NCBI GenBank assembly: GCA_023228995.1
Contig: JALOAD010000013.1
Span: 6,342 to 70,341, forward strand
Origin: Candidatus Muiribacterium halophilum
GTDB taxonomy: Bacteria; Muiribacteriota; Muiribacteriia; Muiribacteriales; Muiribacteriaceae
Direction: 5' to 3'
Length of the DNA stretch: 64,000 nt
Position numbers and translations under genes: made by a program
Shown: positions 24,455 through 33,439 of the stretch, piece by piece
Position numbering within the stretch: the stretch's first letter is position 1
Layout: each line of letters starts with the position of its first letter
Notes under the pieces: model-generated
Seen by the model: the letters and a program-made list of their open reading frames with translations, nothing else
Databases searched by the model: none
What the model was told of the DNA's origin: nothing

Positions 24455-25807
24455 TTATTTTTTCTTCTTATCTACTTCACTATCATATCTAGTATTAAAG
24501 AAATTATCACCATCAGTAACAACATTTACATTTGAGTCCAAGGTAGCATAAGGTCCTAAGTCACCAGAACGAAATACACCACCATACATATCCCCATTTA
24601 AGTAACCCTCTAAAAAATAACAATTATTTAATTCAGAAGATTCTACTTTACAACTTAATAATTTTGATTCAATTACATCAGATTGATGTACTTTACATTT
24701 AGTTAATTGGGATTTTTTAATATCTGAACCAACAAAGAAGCAATTTTCAAAAATACCTTCACAATCACAATTTATTAAATCAATATGTTTTATAATAGAA
24801 GTTGATATTATTTTAGCATCTATTACTTCTAATGTTTGAGTTTGTGTCACATAATTTATTATACACTCTTTTAAGTCAAATGCACTATCTAATAAATTAT
24901 ACAATTTATTAAATATATTAGTATAATAAGCACTAACATATTCATATGTATTTATTTGATCTATTTGTAATTGTATTGTATTATAATCAATTATAAAATT
25001 ATCAAATTTAGATATATTTTTATATTTAGATATATTTTCCTCAAGATATTCTTCTAATTTGGTTATATCTTCTTTACTAAAATTAGTTCCAATACAATCA
25101 TATGTGTTTATGATAAATTTATCCATGAAATATAATAAATTGCCTAAATTTTTCTCATAATCTTTACCACCCACATATCTAAATTCTAATCTTTGATTTT
25201 CTTTATGTTCATTTATATGTAAAAAATTAATACCATAATATTTATCACTAGGTAGCCTTAAGTTATTTTTAACTACACTAATTGGTATATTAAAATAATC
25301 ATATTCTTTATAAGGAACTAATCTTTTAACTGACTTAGCATATATATTACCTTTCCTATTAGGATATAACCTATATATTTCTTCTTCATCGACATTTAAT
25401 ATCAACTTGAGTATATTTAAGTCATTGAGATCTTTGTTTTCTTTATCAAAGGATATATTGAAATGTATAGATACTTTATCATTTGTGTATCCATATGTTT
25501 GTATGAATTTTATTATTTTTATTAAATAATATTTAGCCTCTATATATGGAAGTGGACTAGTAATTAATTCTACACAATTCATACCACCTGAGCTATCATT
25601 TTCAATTTTGAAATTCAATCCAGTTGGAATGAAATCAGAGTGATATTTTCTAAATCCCCATACTTTAACAGGTGATAGATCAATATTTAATTGTTCTAAT
25701 GTTTTATAATATGATAAGTCACTCATATAGAATTCTAATTCAAATCCAATTATTGCATTTTTAAGTTTGTGATTTTGATTTAAGAATTTATCTGTATATT
25801 TTTTCAT
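24455..25807 (-). CDS. amidoligase-like enzyme with pentapeptide-like repeats
   Basis: A 450-residue protein. The first ~280 residues match the amidoligase fold (ATP-dependent, glutamine-synthetase-like): GFELEFY (21-27), VELITSP, SIHFNIS and QRLEFRYVGG are the recognisable acidic and basic motifs. The C-terminal part (about 345-415) has pentapeptide-like repeats (CDCEGIFENCFF, KCKVHQSDVIESKLLSCKV), which form beta-helices. Such enzymes may join amino groups to peptide carboxylates. It lies next to the baseplate genes and has a late-type motif, so it may modify a structural protein (inference). Confidence 0.65.
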   Translation of the reverse strand: MKKYTDKFLNQNHKLKNAIIGFELEFYMSDLSYYKTLEQLNIDLSPVKVWGFRKYHSDFIPTGLNFKIENDSSGGMNCVELITSPLPYIEAKYYLIKIIKFIQTYGYTNDKVSIHFNISFDKENKDLNDLNILKLILNVDEEEIYRLYPNRKGNIYAKSVKRLVPYKEYDYFNIPISVVKNNLRLPSDKYYGINFLHINEHKENQRLEFRYVGGKDYEKNLGNLLYFMDKFIINTYDCIGTNFSKEDITKLEEYLEENISKYKNISKFDNFIIDYNTIQLQIDQINTYEYVSAYYTNIFNKLYNLLDSAFDLKECIINYVTQTQTLEVIDAKIISTSIIKHIDLINCDCEGIFENCFFVGSDIKKSQLTKCKVHQSDVIESKLLSCKVESSELNNCYFLEGYLNGDMYGGVFRSGDLGPYATLDSNVNVVTDGDNFFNTRYDSEVDKKKK

Positions 25808-25810
25808 AAT

Positions 25811-25821
25811 CTATATATTAA
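25811..25821 (-). promoter_or_regulatory. late-type motif TTAATATATA
   Basis: Minus-strand copy a few bases before the amidoligase ATG. Confidence 0.45.
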
Positions 25822-25896
25822 AATTAATTATTGTCATTTTTTTCAATAGGAACAGAGTTTTTATATATATAATTATATAAAAATTAATAATTATAC

Positions 25897-26286
25897 ATGG
25901 AATTTTTTTGTGTTTATTGTAAAACTAGAAAAAAACTAGATAAATTTATCAAAGCCAATCATATTAAGAACAAATATATCATTGATATTAAGAAGATTAT
26001 GGATGAGGAGGAAGTAGATTTTAATGTGGATAAAATGTATTTGAAAGTTTTGATATTTCATAAAGTTCAACAAGCTATTGAGAAAAATAAAAATATTTAT
26101 TATATACCCTATTTTGAAGATGGTTTTACTATAAATAAATTATTAAATATAAAAAAATTATTAGGAGAAAATAATTTTAATATTTTATTATTCTATAGTG
26201 AATTTAGAAAAGATACTAATATTTTAGAAGATGTTTTTTCCAATCTATCTAAATTTAATAATAGTCAAATAATACGTGATTATTAG
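25897..26286 (+). CDS. hypothetical protein (129 aa)
   Basis: A mostly helical protein with an early CVYCKTRKK motif. It precedes the baseplate block on the same strand. No family is recognised. Confidence 0.5.
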   Translation: MEFFCVYCKTRKKLDKFIKANHIKNKYIIDIKKIMDEEEVDFNVDKMYLKVLIFHKVQQAIEKNKNIYYIPYFEDGFTINKLLNIKKLLGENNFNILLFYSEFRKDTNILEDVFSNLSKFNNSQIIRDY

Positions 26287-26330
26287 AAACAATTTTATTT
26301 TTATATATAGTATAAAATAAATATATCTAT

Positions 26331-28166
26331 ATGCCAAATTCATCAATATTAGGTGGTTCACCTCTTGGGTTAATTAACTTAAGAAGTTATACAGATATTA
26401 ATGGTAGATCAACTTTTAATGCAGGTGAAAGTAGAAATGTTGATGTTAAATCTTACAACAATAATAAATCCAATGTAGGTCTTAAATATGGAAATAGTTT
26501 ATTTACTGGAGCAAGATCAGTTGTTGCTTGGCCTAAAATAAATGATGTAGATTCAAATTCTAAAGAACATGACTTAAATAAAGATCATCTTCATAATGAT
26601 AGTGTGTATGATACTAGTATATTGAATATTATAGAAAAATTATCCAATACTAAAGCACAATTAAGACCTTCTGATTTTGCATATCTTAAAAATGTTGGAG
26701 TTTATCCAAATAATCGTTTGATGATAGCTCGTAGATTTGCCACACCAGTTGGTGATAATATTATGACTAATAAAAAAGATGCAGATTTAATTTCTTTAGC
26801 TACTTTAATTTCTTGGTTACCTGAAGGACAAGACTTTTTGTCAATATCTTTTGGTGAAGTCTGGGAAGAAGCACCTGCAGATTTTAAGAATATATTAACA
26901 TCATTGGGAGAGGATATGGGAATTGGTAATCTTGGTGGTATTGCAGGTGCTGCTGGTAATTTATTACCATTACCTGGGTTTACTGAAATTTTTCAACGTA
27001 ATTTTTTAGCAAGTTTAGGTTTGATAGAAAAGGATGTTGCAAATATGATACCTTCAGGAAATCCAAACCTCATTAAACAAGCTAAGATGAGAAAAACTGT
27101 TGGTTATAGTAGTGCAGACTCTGGTTTGAAGTGTAATGTTAATATTAAAATGACATGTGAATATGAATTGAAATATATATCTGGCATAGATCCTACAATA
27201 GTTTGGATGGATTTACTTGGTATGATAACAAGATTTGGTACGTCTGAAAGTACAAGTTATGGACTTGGTTTAAGTGCATCATCTACAATATCAAGATGGT
27301 TAAATAATCCAAATGATATGATAGGTGAGATGACCACTGCTATATATGATGCTATATATAATGCTTCAATTGGTATAAAAGAAGAATTAGAAAAATCTTT
27401 ATTCCAATCAAAAAGCGCTGAGCTGACAGCATCAAGTAGTTTAAAAAAACAAGAAGGAGAAAATAATAAAAAAGCACACTTAATGGGTGAAGAAGAATCC
27501 ATACTTAATGCTGAAAAAATGGGTGCTGGTATTAGAACACTTATTAAAGATATAGGCACTTATGCTATAAATGGATTAGTACAAAAATATAGAGTTAAAA
27601 TAATTGGTGTATTAAATACTTTAACTGGTATGCCTTCTACACCATGGCACATAACAATAGGAAATCCACTCAGACCTACTTTTTGTTCTGGAGATATGTT
27701 AGTTGATAATGTAGAACTTAAATTAGGACCAACTTTAGCTTTTAATGATTTACCTTCTAATATAACGGTGGATTTTTCATTAACAAATGCAAGACCTTGG
27801 GGTATGCAAGAAATTATGAGAAAATTCAATAGTGGCTATTTGAGAACTATTAAATCACAAAAATCATATTATGAAACTAATTCATATATGATAGGGGAGG
27901 GTAAAGATGCTCGTTTAGCAATTGAGTCACCTGGTCAAATAGAGGGATATGATTATTCAGCACCAGTTTCTGGTACACAAAGTGTTAATATTACTAATCA
28001 ATCTACTACTAATAATATAGATACTGCAAAAGGATCTGAATCTATTATTAACACCAATGGTGATACTTCAAAATCTAATTTAACTAAAGTGACTAAGGCA
28101 ATAGATGGTAAATTACCAAATGAGGGGGAAATGAATAAGGATGCAAATTCACCGGTTAAAAAATAA
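26331..28166 (+). CDS. baseplate/tail structural protein (611 aa)
   Basis: A large protein of the structural block. The middle (LRPSDFAYLKNVGVYPNNRL) and the segment TPWHITIGNPLRPTF, SGDMLVDNVEL and FSLTNARPWGMQEI recall proteins annotated as tail-tube/baseplate junction components in Bacteroidetes phages. The C-terminal 60 residues are Ser/Thr/Asn-rich. It starts a run of six co-directional structural genes. The exact T4 counterpart is uncertain. Confidence 0.5.
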   Translation: MPNSSILGGSPLGLINLRSYTDINGRSTFNAGESRNVDVKSYNNNKSNVGLKYGNSLFTGARSVVAWPKINDVDSNSKEHDLNKDHLHNDSVYDTSILNIIEKLSNTKAQLRPSDFAYLKNVGVYPNNRLMIARRFATPVGDNIMTNKKDADLISLATLISWLPEGQDFLSISFGEVWEEAPADFKNILTSLGEDMGIGNLGGIAGAAGNLLPLPGFTEIFQRNFLASLGLIEKDVANMIPSGNPNLIKQAKMRKTVGYSSADSGLKCNVNIKMTCEYELKYISGIDPTIVWMDLLGMITRFGTSESTSYGLGLSASSTISRWLNNPNDMIGEMTTAIYDAIYNASIGIKEELEKSLFQSKSAELTASSSLKKQEGENNKKAHLMGEEESILNAEKMGAGIRTLIKDIGTYAINGLVQKYRVKIIGVLNTLTGMPSTPWHITIGNPLRPTFCSGDMLVDNVELKLGPTLAFNDLPSNITVDFSLTNARPWGMQEIMRKFNSGYLRTIKSQKSYYETNSYMIGEGKDARLAIESPGQIEGYDYSAPVSGTQSVNITNQSTTNNIDTAKGSESIINTNGDTSKSNLTKVTKAIDGKLPNEGEMNKDANSPVKK

Positions 28167-28178
28167 TATTATAATAAT

Positions 28179-28658
28179 ATGAATATAAAATCATTAGAAA
28201 CATTAAAATATGATAGTAACACAGATCTATTTGATATGTTTATACCACAATTCTTAAATACTGGTGCAGAATTAAATACATATGTGGTTCAAATTTATGA
28301 AGAAATGAGAATTGATAGTGTTATGATGTCTATGTATAATAATGATGTTAATGTATTATCTGATATAGATGTTATATTATTTATTAATGGTATTGATAAT
28401 CCCTTGAATATACAAGTTGGTGATATTTTATATTATCCACCTATTGAAAATTTGAGTTCATATCGTAATGTATATGATAGTAAACAATCAACTGATATTA
28501 AAAAAATATTAGCTACTCCAAATAAAACTACAAAAACTGATAATAATAGAACTTCTTATGTTGAAAATGGATATACATTACCACCTGTTGTAATGGAACA
28601 ACCAAAAGAACCAGTTAGGGTTGAAGATAATAAAATAGTCATAGGAGGGCTTAATTAA
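28179..28658 (+). CDS. gp53-like baseplate wedge protein (LysM-like)
   Basis: A 159-residue protein whose core (EEMRIDSVMMSMY...DIDVILFINGIDNP, then VGDILYYPP) resembles the gp53/LysM-like baseplate wedge subunit of T4-type phages. The tail is Thr/Pro/Glu-rich. It lies 12 bases after the 611-aa structural gene and 2 bases before the next. Confidence 0.55.
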   Translation: MNIKSLETLKYDSNTDLFDMFIPQFLNTGAELNTYVVQIYEEMRIDSVMMSMYNNDVNVLSDIDVILFINGIDNPLNIQVGDILYYPPIENLSSYRNVYDSKQSTDIKKILATPNKTTKTDNNRTSYVENGYTLPPVVMEQPKEPVRVEDNKIVIGGLN

Positions 28659-28660
28659 TT

Positions 28661-29674
28661 ATGTCAGATTTATTAAAAACTGTACGTATAACTGACAATA
28701 TTAAATATGAGTTATATAAAAAAGGTAATAGTAAAAAATATACAATTGCATATTTAGATAAAGAAGTAAAAAGTCAATATTATGATTTTAGTTTATCTGA
28801 TGATTTTGTGATAAAAGAATCATTAGTTGAATTTGCTAGAATTAATAATAAAAAGGCAGACTATTATAAAGTAATACAAAATCCATATAAAGATCCATTT
28901 GATAAAAGATTATATGGTAGTATTAATTATCCATATTACTTAAATAATACTTGTAAAATAATAATTGAATGGGTTGGTATGTTACCAAATCCAGAATTTC
29001 AATTAGGACCATATTCAATAGGTGATGATGCTGTTGAATTTAATAAAGTACTTGGTGTAAAAAGGTGGATAGAGGGGAATGTTACAAACAACATAGATAA
29101 TGGTGAATCTAATATAACTTCTACTTGGGTTGATATAAATGGAAATTATGATATAGCTTATATAAGCTATAAAAAAGTTTTGATATATTTACCAGATAAT
29201 ACAATATTAATTCAAACACAAGATGGATTAGAATATAATAATGAAAGTAATGAGAATTTTATTAAATATTCAAATAAAATTAAAGATATTAATATAATTG
29301 AAAATGTTATATCAAATTATATAAAATTAATAGTTAATAATAGAGGAATATCTTATGATGATTATAAATTAAAATTATGTGATCCTGATACAAATCATTG
29401 TAATATAATACCTTATATTAATCCTTTTGAAGTTGTACCTACCATAATAGACAAACCAATAGAGGTGGATATTAAAGATAACCAAAAAATTAATTTAACA
29501 TTAGATGGTATATCAGATAATATACATATTAAAGAAAAAACAGATTTACCAACTTTCACTGTGTGGATAGGAAACAAGCCAATAATGAATAATGAAGAAA
29601 TAACATTTAATGATTATATTGATACAAATGAATTAAATATAGAATATATTGAAAATAAATCAATACTTACTTAA
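28661..29674 (+). CDS. structural-block hypothetical protein (337 aa)
   Basis: Unrecognised, rich in beta-prone Asn/Asp/Tyr stretches, with a C-terminal part that looks Ig-like (FTVWIGNKPIMNNEEITF). Its place between wedge and hub genes suggests a baseplate component. A strong hairpin terminator follows. Confidence 0.5.
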   Translation: MSDLLKTVRITDNIKYELYKKGNSKKYTIAYLDKEVKSQYYDFSLSDDFVIKESLVEFARINNKKADYYKVIQNPYKDPFDKRLYGSINYPYYLNNTCKIIIEWVGMLPNPEFQLGPYSIGDDAVEFNKVLGVKRWIEGNVTNNIDNGESNITSTWVDINGNYDIAYISYKKVLIYLPDNTILIQTQDGLEYNNESNENFIKYSNKIKDINIIENVISNYIKLIVNNRGISYDDYKLKLCDPDTNHCNIIPYINPFEVVPTIIDKPIEVDIKDNQKINLTLDGISDNIHIKEKTDLPTFTVWIGNKPIMNNEEITFNDYIDTNELNIEYIENKSILT

Positions 29675-29688
29675 AATAGAAAGAATAA

Positions 29689-29735
29689 ATATACAGTTAC
29701 ATATTTGAATTAAAAATATGTAACTGTTATTTTTA
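29689..29735. terminator. bidirectional terminator
   Basis: Stem CAGTTACATATTT / AAATATGTAACTG with T-rich flanks separates the 337-aa gene from the convergent small gene. Confidence 0.75.
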
Positions 29736-29738
29736 AGT

Positions 29739-29942
29739 TTAAGTATTTTTAGGTTTATTTGTTTTTGGTTTATGTTTTTTAGGTTTATTAGTTTTTTTAA
29801 TAACATCTGTTTTTTCAGATTTTACTTCAATTACTTTTGGTACATTTTTAACAATTGGTTCAACTTTTGGTTCTTCAACTTTCACTGGTTTAGTTACTTC
29901 TTTTTTTCCAAACCATCTTTTCCATAATTTTTTAATTAACAT
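29739..29942 (-). CDS. small Lys/Pro-rich basic protein
   Basis: A 67-residue protein. It begins with a short amphipathic basic helix (LIKKLWKRWFGKK), continues with Val/Pro/Lys/Glu repeats and ends very basic (KPKKHKPKTNKPKNT). It may bind nucleic acid or membrane. It is the only minus-strand gene inside the plus-strand structural block. No family is recognised. Confidence 0.5.
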   Translation of the reverse strand: MLIKKLWKRWFGKKEVTKPVKVEEPKVEPIVKNVPKVIEVKSEKTDVIKKTNKPKKHKPKTNKPKNT

Positions 29943-30020
29943 TTTTTATAACTTATTTTTATTTTGTTTTTATATATTAAATATAAAAACATTATACATT
30001 TTTTATATATAAAAATAGCA

Positions 30021-31607
30021 ATGAAGTTTAGATATGATAAAGAAAAAGAAGAGCTTGTAGTTTCTGAGTCTACAAGAATTGAATATCATCAAATAAAATT
30101 ATGGTTAACTAGACATGTTAAAGGATATAAATTTACACCTCAATATAAGATGGGTGTGTGGAATGGTCAGCAATCATATTTCAGAGATGGTAAAATAAAT
30201 TTAGGATTATGGAAAGAATTATTAAAAGCATGTAAGGAAATTGAAGTTCCATTTATAATGGAGAATAAAGAAGACTTTCCTATAAATAGAGCAGTGACCT
30301 TAGATGAAGTTAGAGAATTTTGTTTAGATTTTTTCAAAAATCATAAAATAAAAAAAGATAATAAATGGATACCATTTATGCCATATGATCACCAAATAGA
30401 AACTGCTTATAAAATATTAAAGAATAGATATTGTATGGCTGAAGTTGCTACATCAGGAGGTAAATCATTAATTATATCATTGGTATTATTTTATACTATG
30501 AAATTTATAGATCCAAAAGCAAAATTTCTAATTATTGTACCTTCAATTAGTTTGGTTACACAATTTTATGATGATTTATTACAAAATTTTTATGGTGAGA
30601 ATTTTTTAGTTGAAAATAAAGATAAAGATATTGTTAGTGTCAATGGTATACTTAGGATAGAAGAAGTTATGTCTGAAAAACCACGTAAATGGTCAGGTAA
30701 ATTAGATGCTAATATTTACATAGGAACTTATCAATCATTAGAAAAATGGCCTAAAGAATTTTTCAAACAATTTCATACTGTTATTACAGATGAGGCACAC
30801 TCAGCTAAAAATAAAACAATTACTACAATATTGGGTCATACTTTTGGAGTAGCTTATTCTAGATTTGGTGTATCTGGTACATTTCCTATTGACACAAGTT
30901 GTGAAATATTAAGTGTACAATCTGTATTAGGTCCAAAAATAACAGAGGTAACTGCTAAGGAATTAATTAATAAAGGTATAATTACTCAAATGAGTATAAA
31001 ATCTATTATAATGAATCATAATAACCCAGAGTTAGATGCGAGAATGTATCAAATACGAAAAGCTGGTTATGGTAAGGAAGCATTAGAAATAGAAAAAGAA
31101 TATGCACATCAATCAGAAAAGAGAATTGATTTTATTAAAAAGATAATTTCTAAATGTGAAGATAATACATTGTTATTATTTCATACTATAGAATATGGTG
31201 AAAAGTTATTTACTGTTCTATCTGAGGCATTCCCTGATAAAAATTTCCATTATATTGATGGTAGTATTTCAGGTAAGAAAAGAGAAGAAATAAAAAAGAA
31301 AATGGAGCAAAGTGCTGGTATTCAGATACTTATTGCTTCATTTGGATGTTTGAGCACGGGTGTGAGTATTAAGAATCTACATAATGTAATATTTGCAGAT
31401 TCTTTCAAATCTGAACAAATTATTATACAATCAATAGGTAGGGCTTTAAGATTACACTCAACTAAAAAAGTTGCCACTATATATGATTTAGTGGATGTAT
31501 TTAAGAATGAAAACTATAATAATATTTTATATACACATTATAGAGAGAGATTAACTTTCTATAAAAAAAGAGAATATCCCTATAAAGAATATAAAATCAA
31601 CTTATAG
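30021..31607 (+). CDS. uvsW: UvsW-like SF2 helicase
   Basis: A 528-residue RNA-DNA/branched-DNA helicase that in T4 unwinds R-loops and stalled forks and switches replication to the recombination-dependent mode. The N-terminal domain (1-110) contains the UvsW-type KMGVWNGQQSYF. Walker A is VATSGGKS (about 142-149), the DEAH box is TDEAHSAK, and motif VI is QSIGRALR. The frame is open from 29964, but the ATG at 30021 matches the family start. Confidence 0.9.
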   Translation: MKFRYDKEKEELVVSESTRIEYHQIKLWLTRHVKGYKFTPQYKMGVWNGQQSYFRDGKINLGLWKELLKACKEIEVPFIMENKEDFPINRAVTLDEVREFCLDFFKNHKIKKDNKWIPFMPYDHQIETAYKILKNRYCMAEVATSGGKSLIISLVLFYTMKFIDPKAKFLIIVPSISLVTQFYDDLLQNFYGENFLVENKDKDIVSVNGILRIEEVMSEKPRKWSGKLDANIYIGTYQSLEKWPKEFFKQFHTVITDEAHSAKNKTITTILGHTFGVAYSRFGVSGTFPIDTSCEILSVQSVLGPKITEVTAKELINKGIITQMSIKSIIMNHNNPELDARMYQIRKAGYGKEALEIEKEYAHQSEKRIDFIKKIISKCEDNTLLLFHTIEYGEKLFTVLSEAFPDKNFHYIDGSISGKKREEIKKKMEQSAGIQILIASFGCLSTGVSIKNLHNVIFADSFKSEQIIIQSIGRALRLHSTKKVATIYDLVDVFKNENYNNILYTHYRERLTFYKKREYPYKEYKINL

Positions 31608-31622
31608 AAAGTTGATTTTTTT
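31594..31622 (+). terminator. rho-independent terminator after uvsW
   Basis: Stem AATCAACTT / AAGTTGATT with a short loop and a T run. Confidence 0.75.
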
Positions 31623-31633
31623 ATATATATCAC

Positions 31634-33433
31634 ATGGCCGATAAAATAATAATTAAGAAAAAGAGTGGTGTTGGTGAAATAACTGGAGTAACTGAGATAG
31701 AAGTTTCTGATATTTATAACACTGGTATAAATTCATCCACTTTTAGTGAATTACAATTTACTGAGAGTGGAGAATATATATTATCTATATCTACAACAGT
31801 ACCTAATGTGGAACCAATAGAACTTAAAATTATTGTTGATAAGGATACTAATTTTATTAAACAAGAAGAAAATAAAGTGTCTAAATCAGACACACCCAAG
31901 ACAAATACTAATAGACCGATTATATCACAATTAGATAAACCCACTATAAAATTACCACCAATTAAGATGGATGTAGATATTAATGGTGGAGATCAATCAC
32001 AATATATAGAGGGTTTAGGATATACTCCACTTATTTGGTATAGAACAATTGCAATTGAGGAAAGATATATTAGATCATTAAGATTATATCACAATGATAT
32101 ATTACCAATGATTGAATTTACTTTTGAAGATACTAAGGATATAATGAAGGGTATAGCCACACCAACAGATGATTCAACTATTGAGTTATTTCTAAATTCT
32201 ACATCAAAGAACTTAAAATCACTACATATGTCATTTAAGATTGAGAGTTTTGTACAAGGTGAACAAAAGGGTAGCCAAACTTATAAAGTTAGAGGAGTTA
32301 TAAATGTTCCAGATCTATATATACCTAATACTAAATCTTATAATAACACTTCATTTGGTGCACTTAGAACAATTAGTAAAGAATTGGGATTAGGATTTAA
32401 TTCAAATATATCTGATACAGATGATAAAATGATATGGCGTAATTCTAATAAGAAAATTATAAGTTTCATGAATGATATAATAACTCGATCATATATAAGT
32501 GATGATTCATTTATGGTTGGTTATATAGATTATTATTATTGTTTTAATTATGTGGATATTGGGAAAGAGATGGAAAGAGATGCCTCAAATGATGTTGGTG
32601 TTGATACATCACCATTGGTGGGACAATCTAATAAAAATGATATAGATAGAATAATACCAATCAAGTTAATTAATGATCATTCACAATCCGGTTCTTGTAA
32701 TTTTATAAAGGTTAATTCTATGATCAATGACTCTACTAGAAAATCATTAAAGGAAGGATATTCAACTATAACTAAAATTTATGATAGATCAAAAAAACAA
32801 TTTTTAGTATTTAATGTAGATTCAACTACTTCAGATGGTAAAGATTCAATTATATTAAAGGGTGCAATTGATGATGATAAATATGTAAAAGATAATGTTA
32901 AACATATATTTAATGGTAAAGTAGATACTGATAATGTACATAAAAATTATAATTATTCAGCAACTCAAAATAGAATTAATTTAGCAAATTTAAATAAAAT
33001 TGCTTTAGATGTATCTTTACCAAATGCTAATTGGAATTTATATAAATTTCAGAAAGTTGATGTTCAAATTATAAACCAAACTTCTACTCCAAGTAATCCA
33101 GATATGATTGATTGGAGATATTCAGGATATTATATAATAGCAGATATTGAATATTTGTGGGATGGAAATAAAATAACACAGCGACTAAGATTAGTTAGGA
33201 AGGAATTGGGTAAAACTCCTGATGAGATTAAAAATGATATTGTAGTACCTAAAAAAACAGAATTAAAAGAAAATAATACTAATCCAATTGATACCAAATA
33301 CAAACCTAATAGTGTGTATGATATAGGTAGAAGTTATTTTGTTAGAGATAAATCAGGTAATAGATATGAATTAATTGTTAGATCTTTATCTGAAAATGGA
33401 GATGAAATAACAGCAGAACTTAAAAAGAAATAA
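31634..33433 (+). CDS. baseplate hub protein (gp27/gpD-like)
   Basis: A 599-residue protein. After an N-terminal strand-rich region and a Pro/Thr linker (about 75-115) the sequence IEERYIRSLRLYHNDILPMI, EFTFEDT, LFLNSTSKNLKSLHMSFKI is typical of hub proteins with the gp27/late-control-D fold. The C-terminal part includes WRYSGYYIIADIEY and RLRLVRKELG, another hub-type motif. It would form the trimeric hub under the spike. Confidence 0.65.
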   Translation: MADKIIIKKKSGVGEITGVTEIEVSDIYNTGINSSTFSELQFTESGEYILSISTTVPNVEPIELKIIVDKDTNFIKQEENKVSKSDTPKTNTNRPIISQLDKPTIKLPPIKMDVDINGGDQSQYIEGLGYTPLIWYRTIAIEERYIRSLRLYHNDILPMIEFTFEDTKDIMKGIATPTDDSTIELFLNSTSKNLKSLHMSFKIESFVQGEQKGSQTYKVRGVINVPDLYIPNTKSYNNTSFGALRTISKELGLGFNSNISDTDDKMIWRNSNKKIISFMNDIITRSYISDDSFMVGYIDYYYCFNYVDIGKEMERDASNDVGVDTSPLVGQSNKNDIDRIIPIKLINDHSQSGSCNFIKVNSMINDSTRKSLKEGYSTITKIYDRSKKQFLVFNVDSTTSDGKDSIILKGAIDDDKYVKDNVKHIFNGKVDTDNVHKNYNYSATQNRINLANLNKIALDVSLPNANWNLYKFQKVDVQIINQTSTPSNPDMIDWRYSGYYIIADIEYLWDGNKITQRLRLVRKELGKTPDEIKNDIVVPKKTELKENNTNPIDTKYKPNSVYDIGRSYFVRDKSGNRYELIVRSLSENGDEITAELKKK

Positions 33434-33439
33434 TGATAT

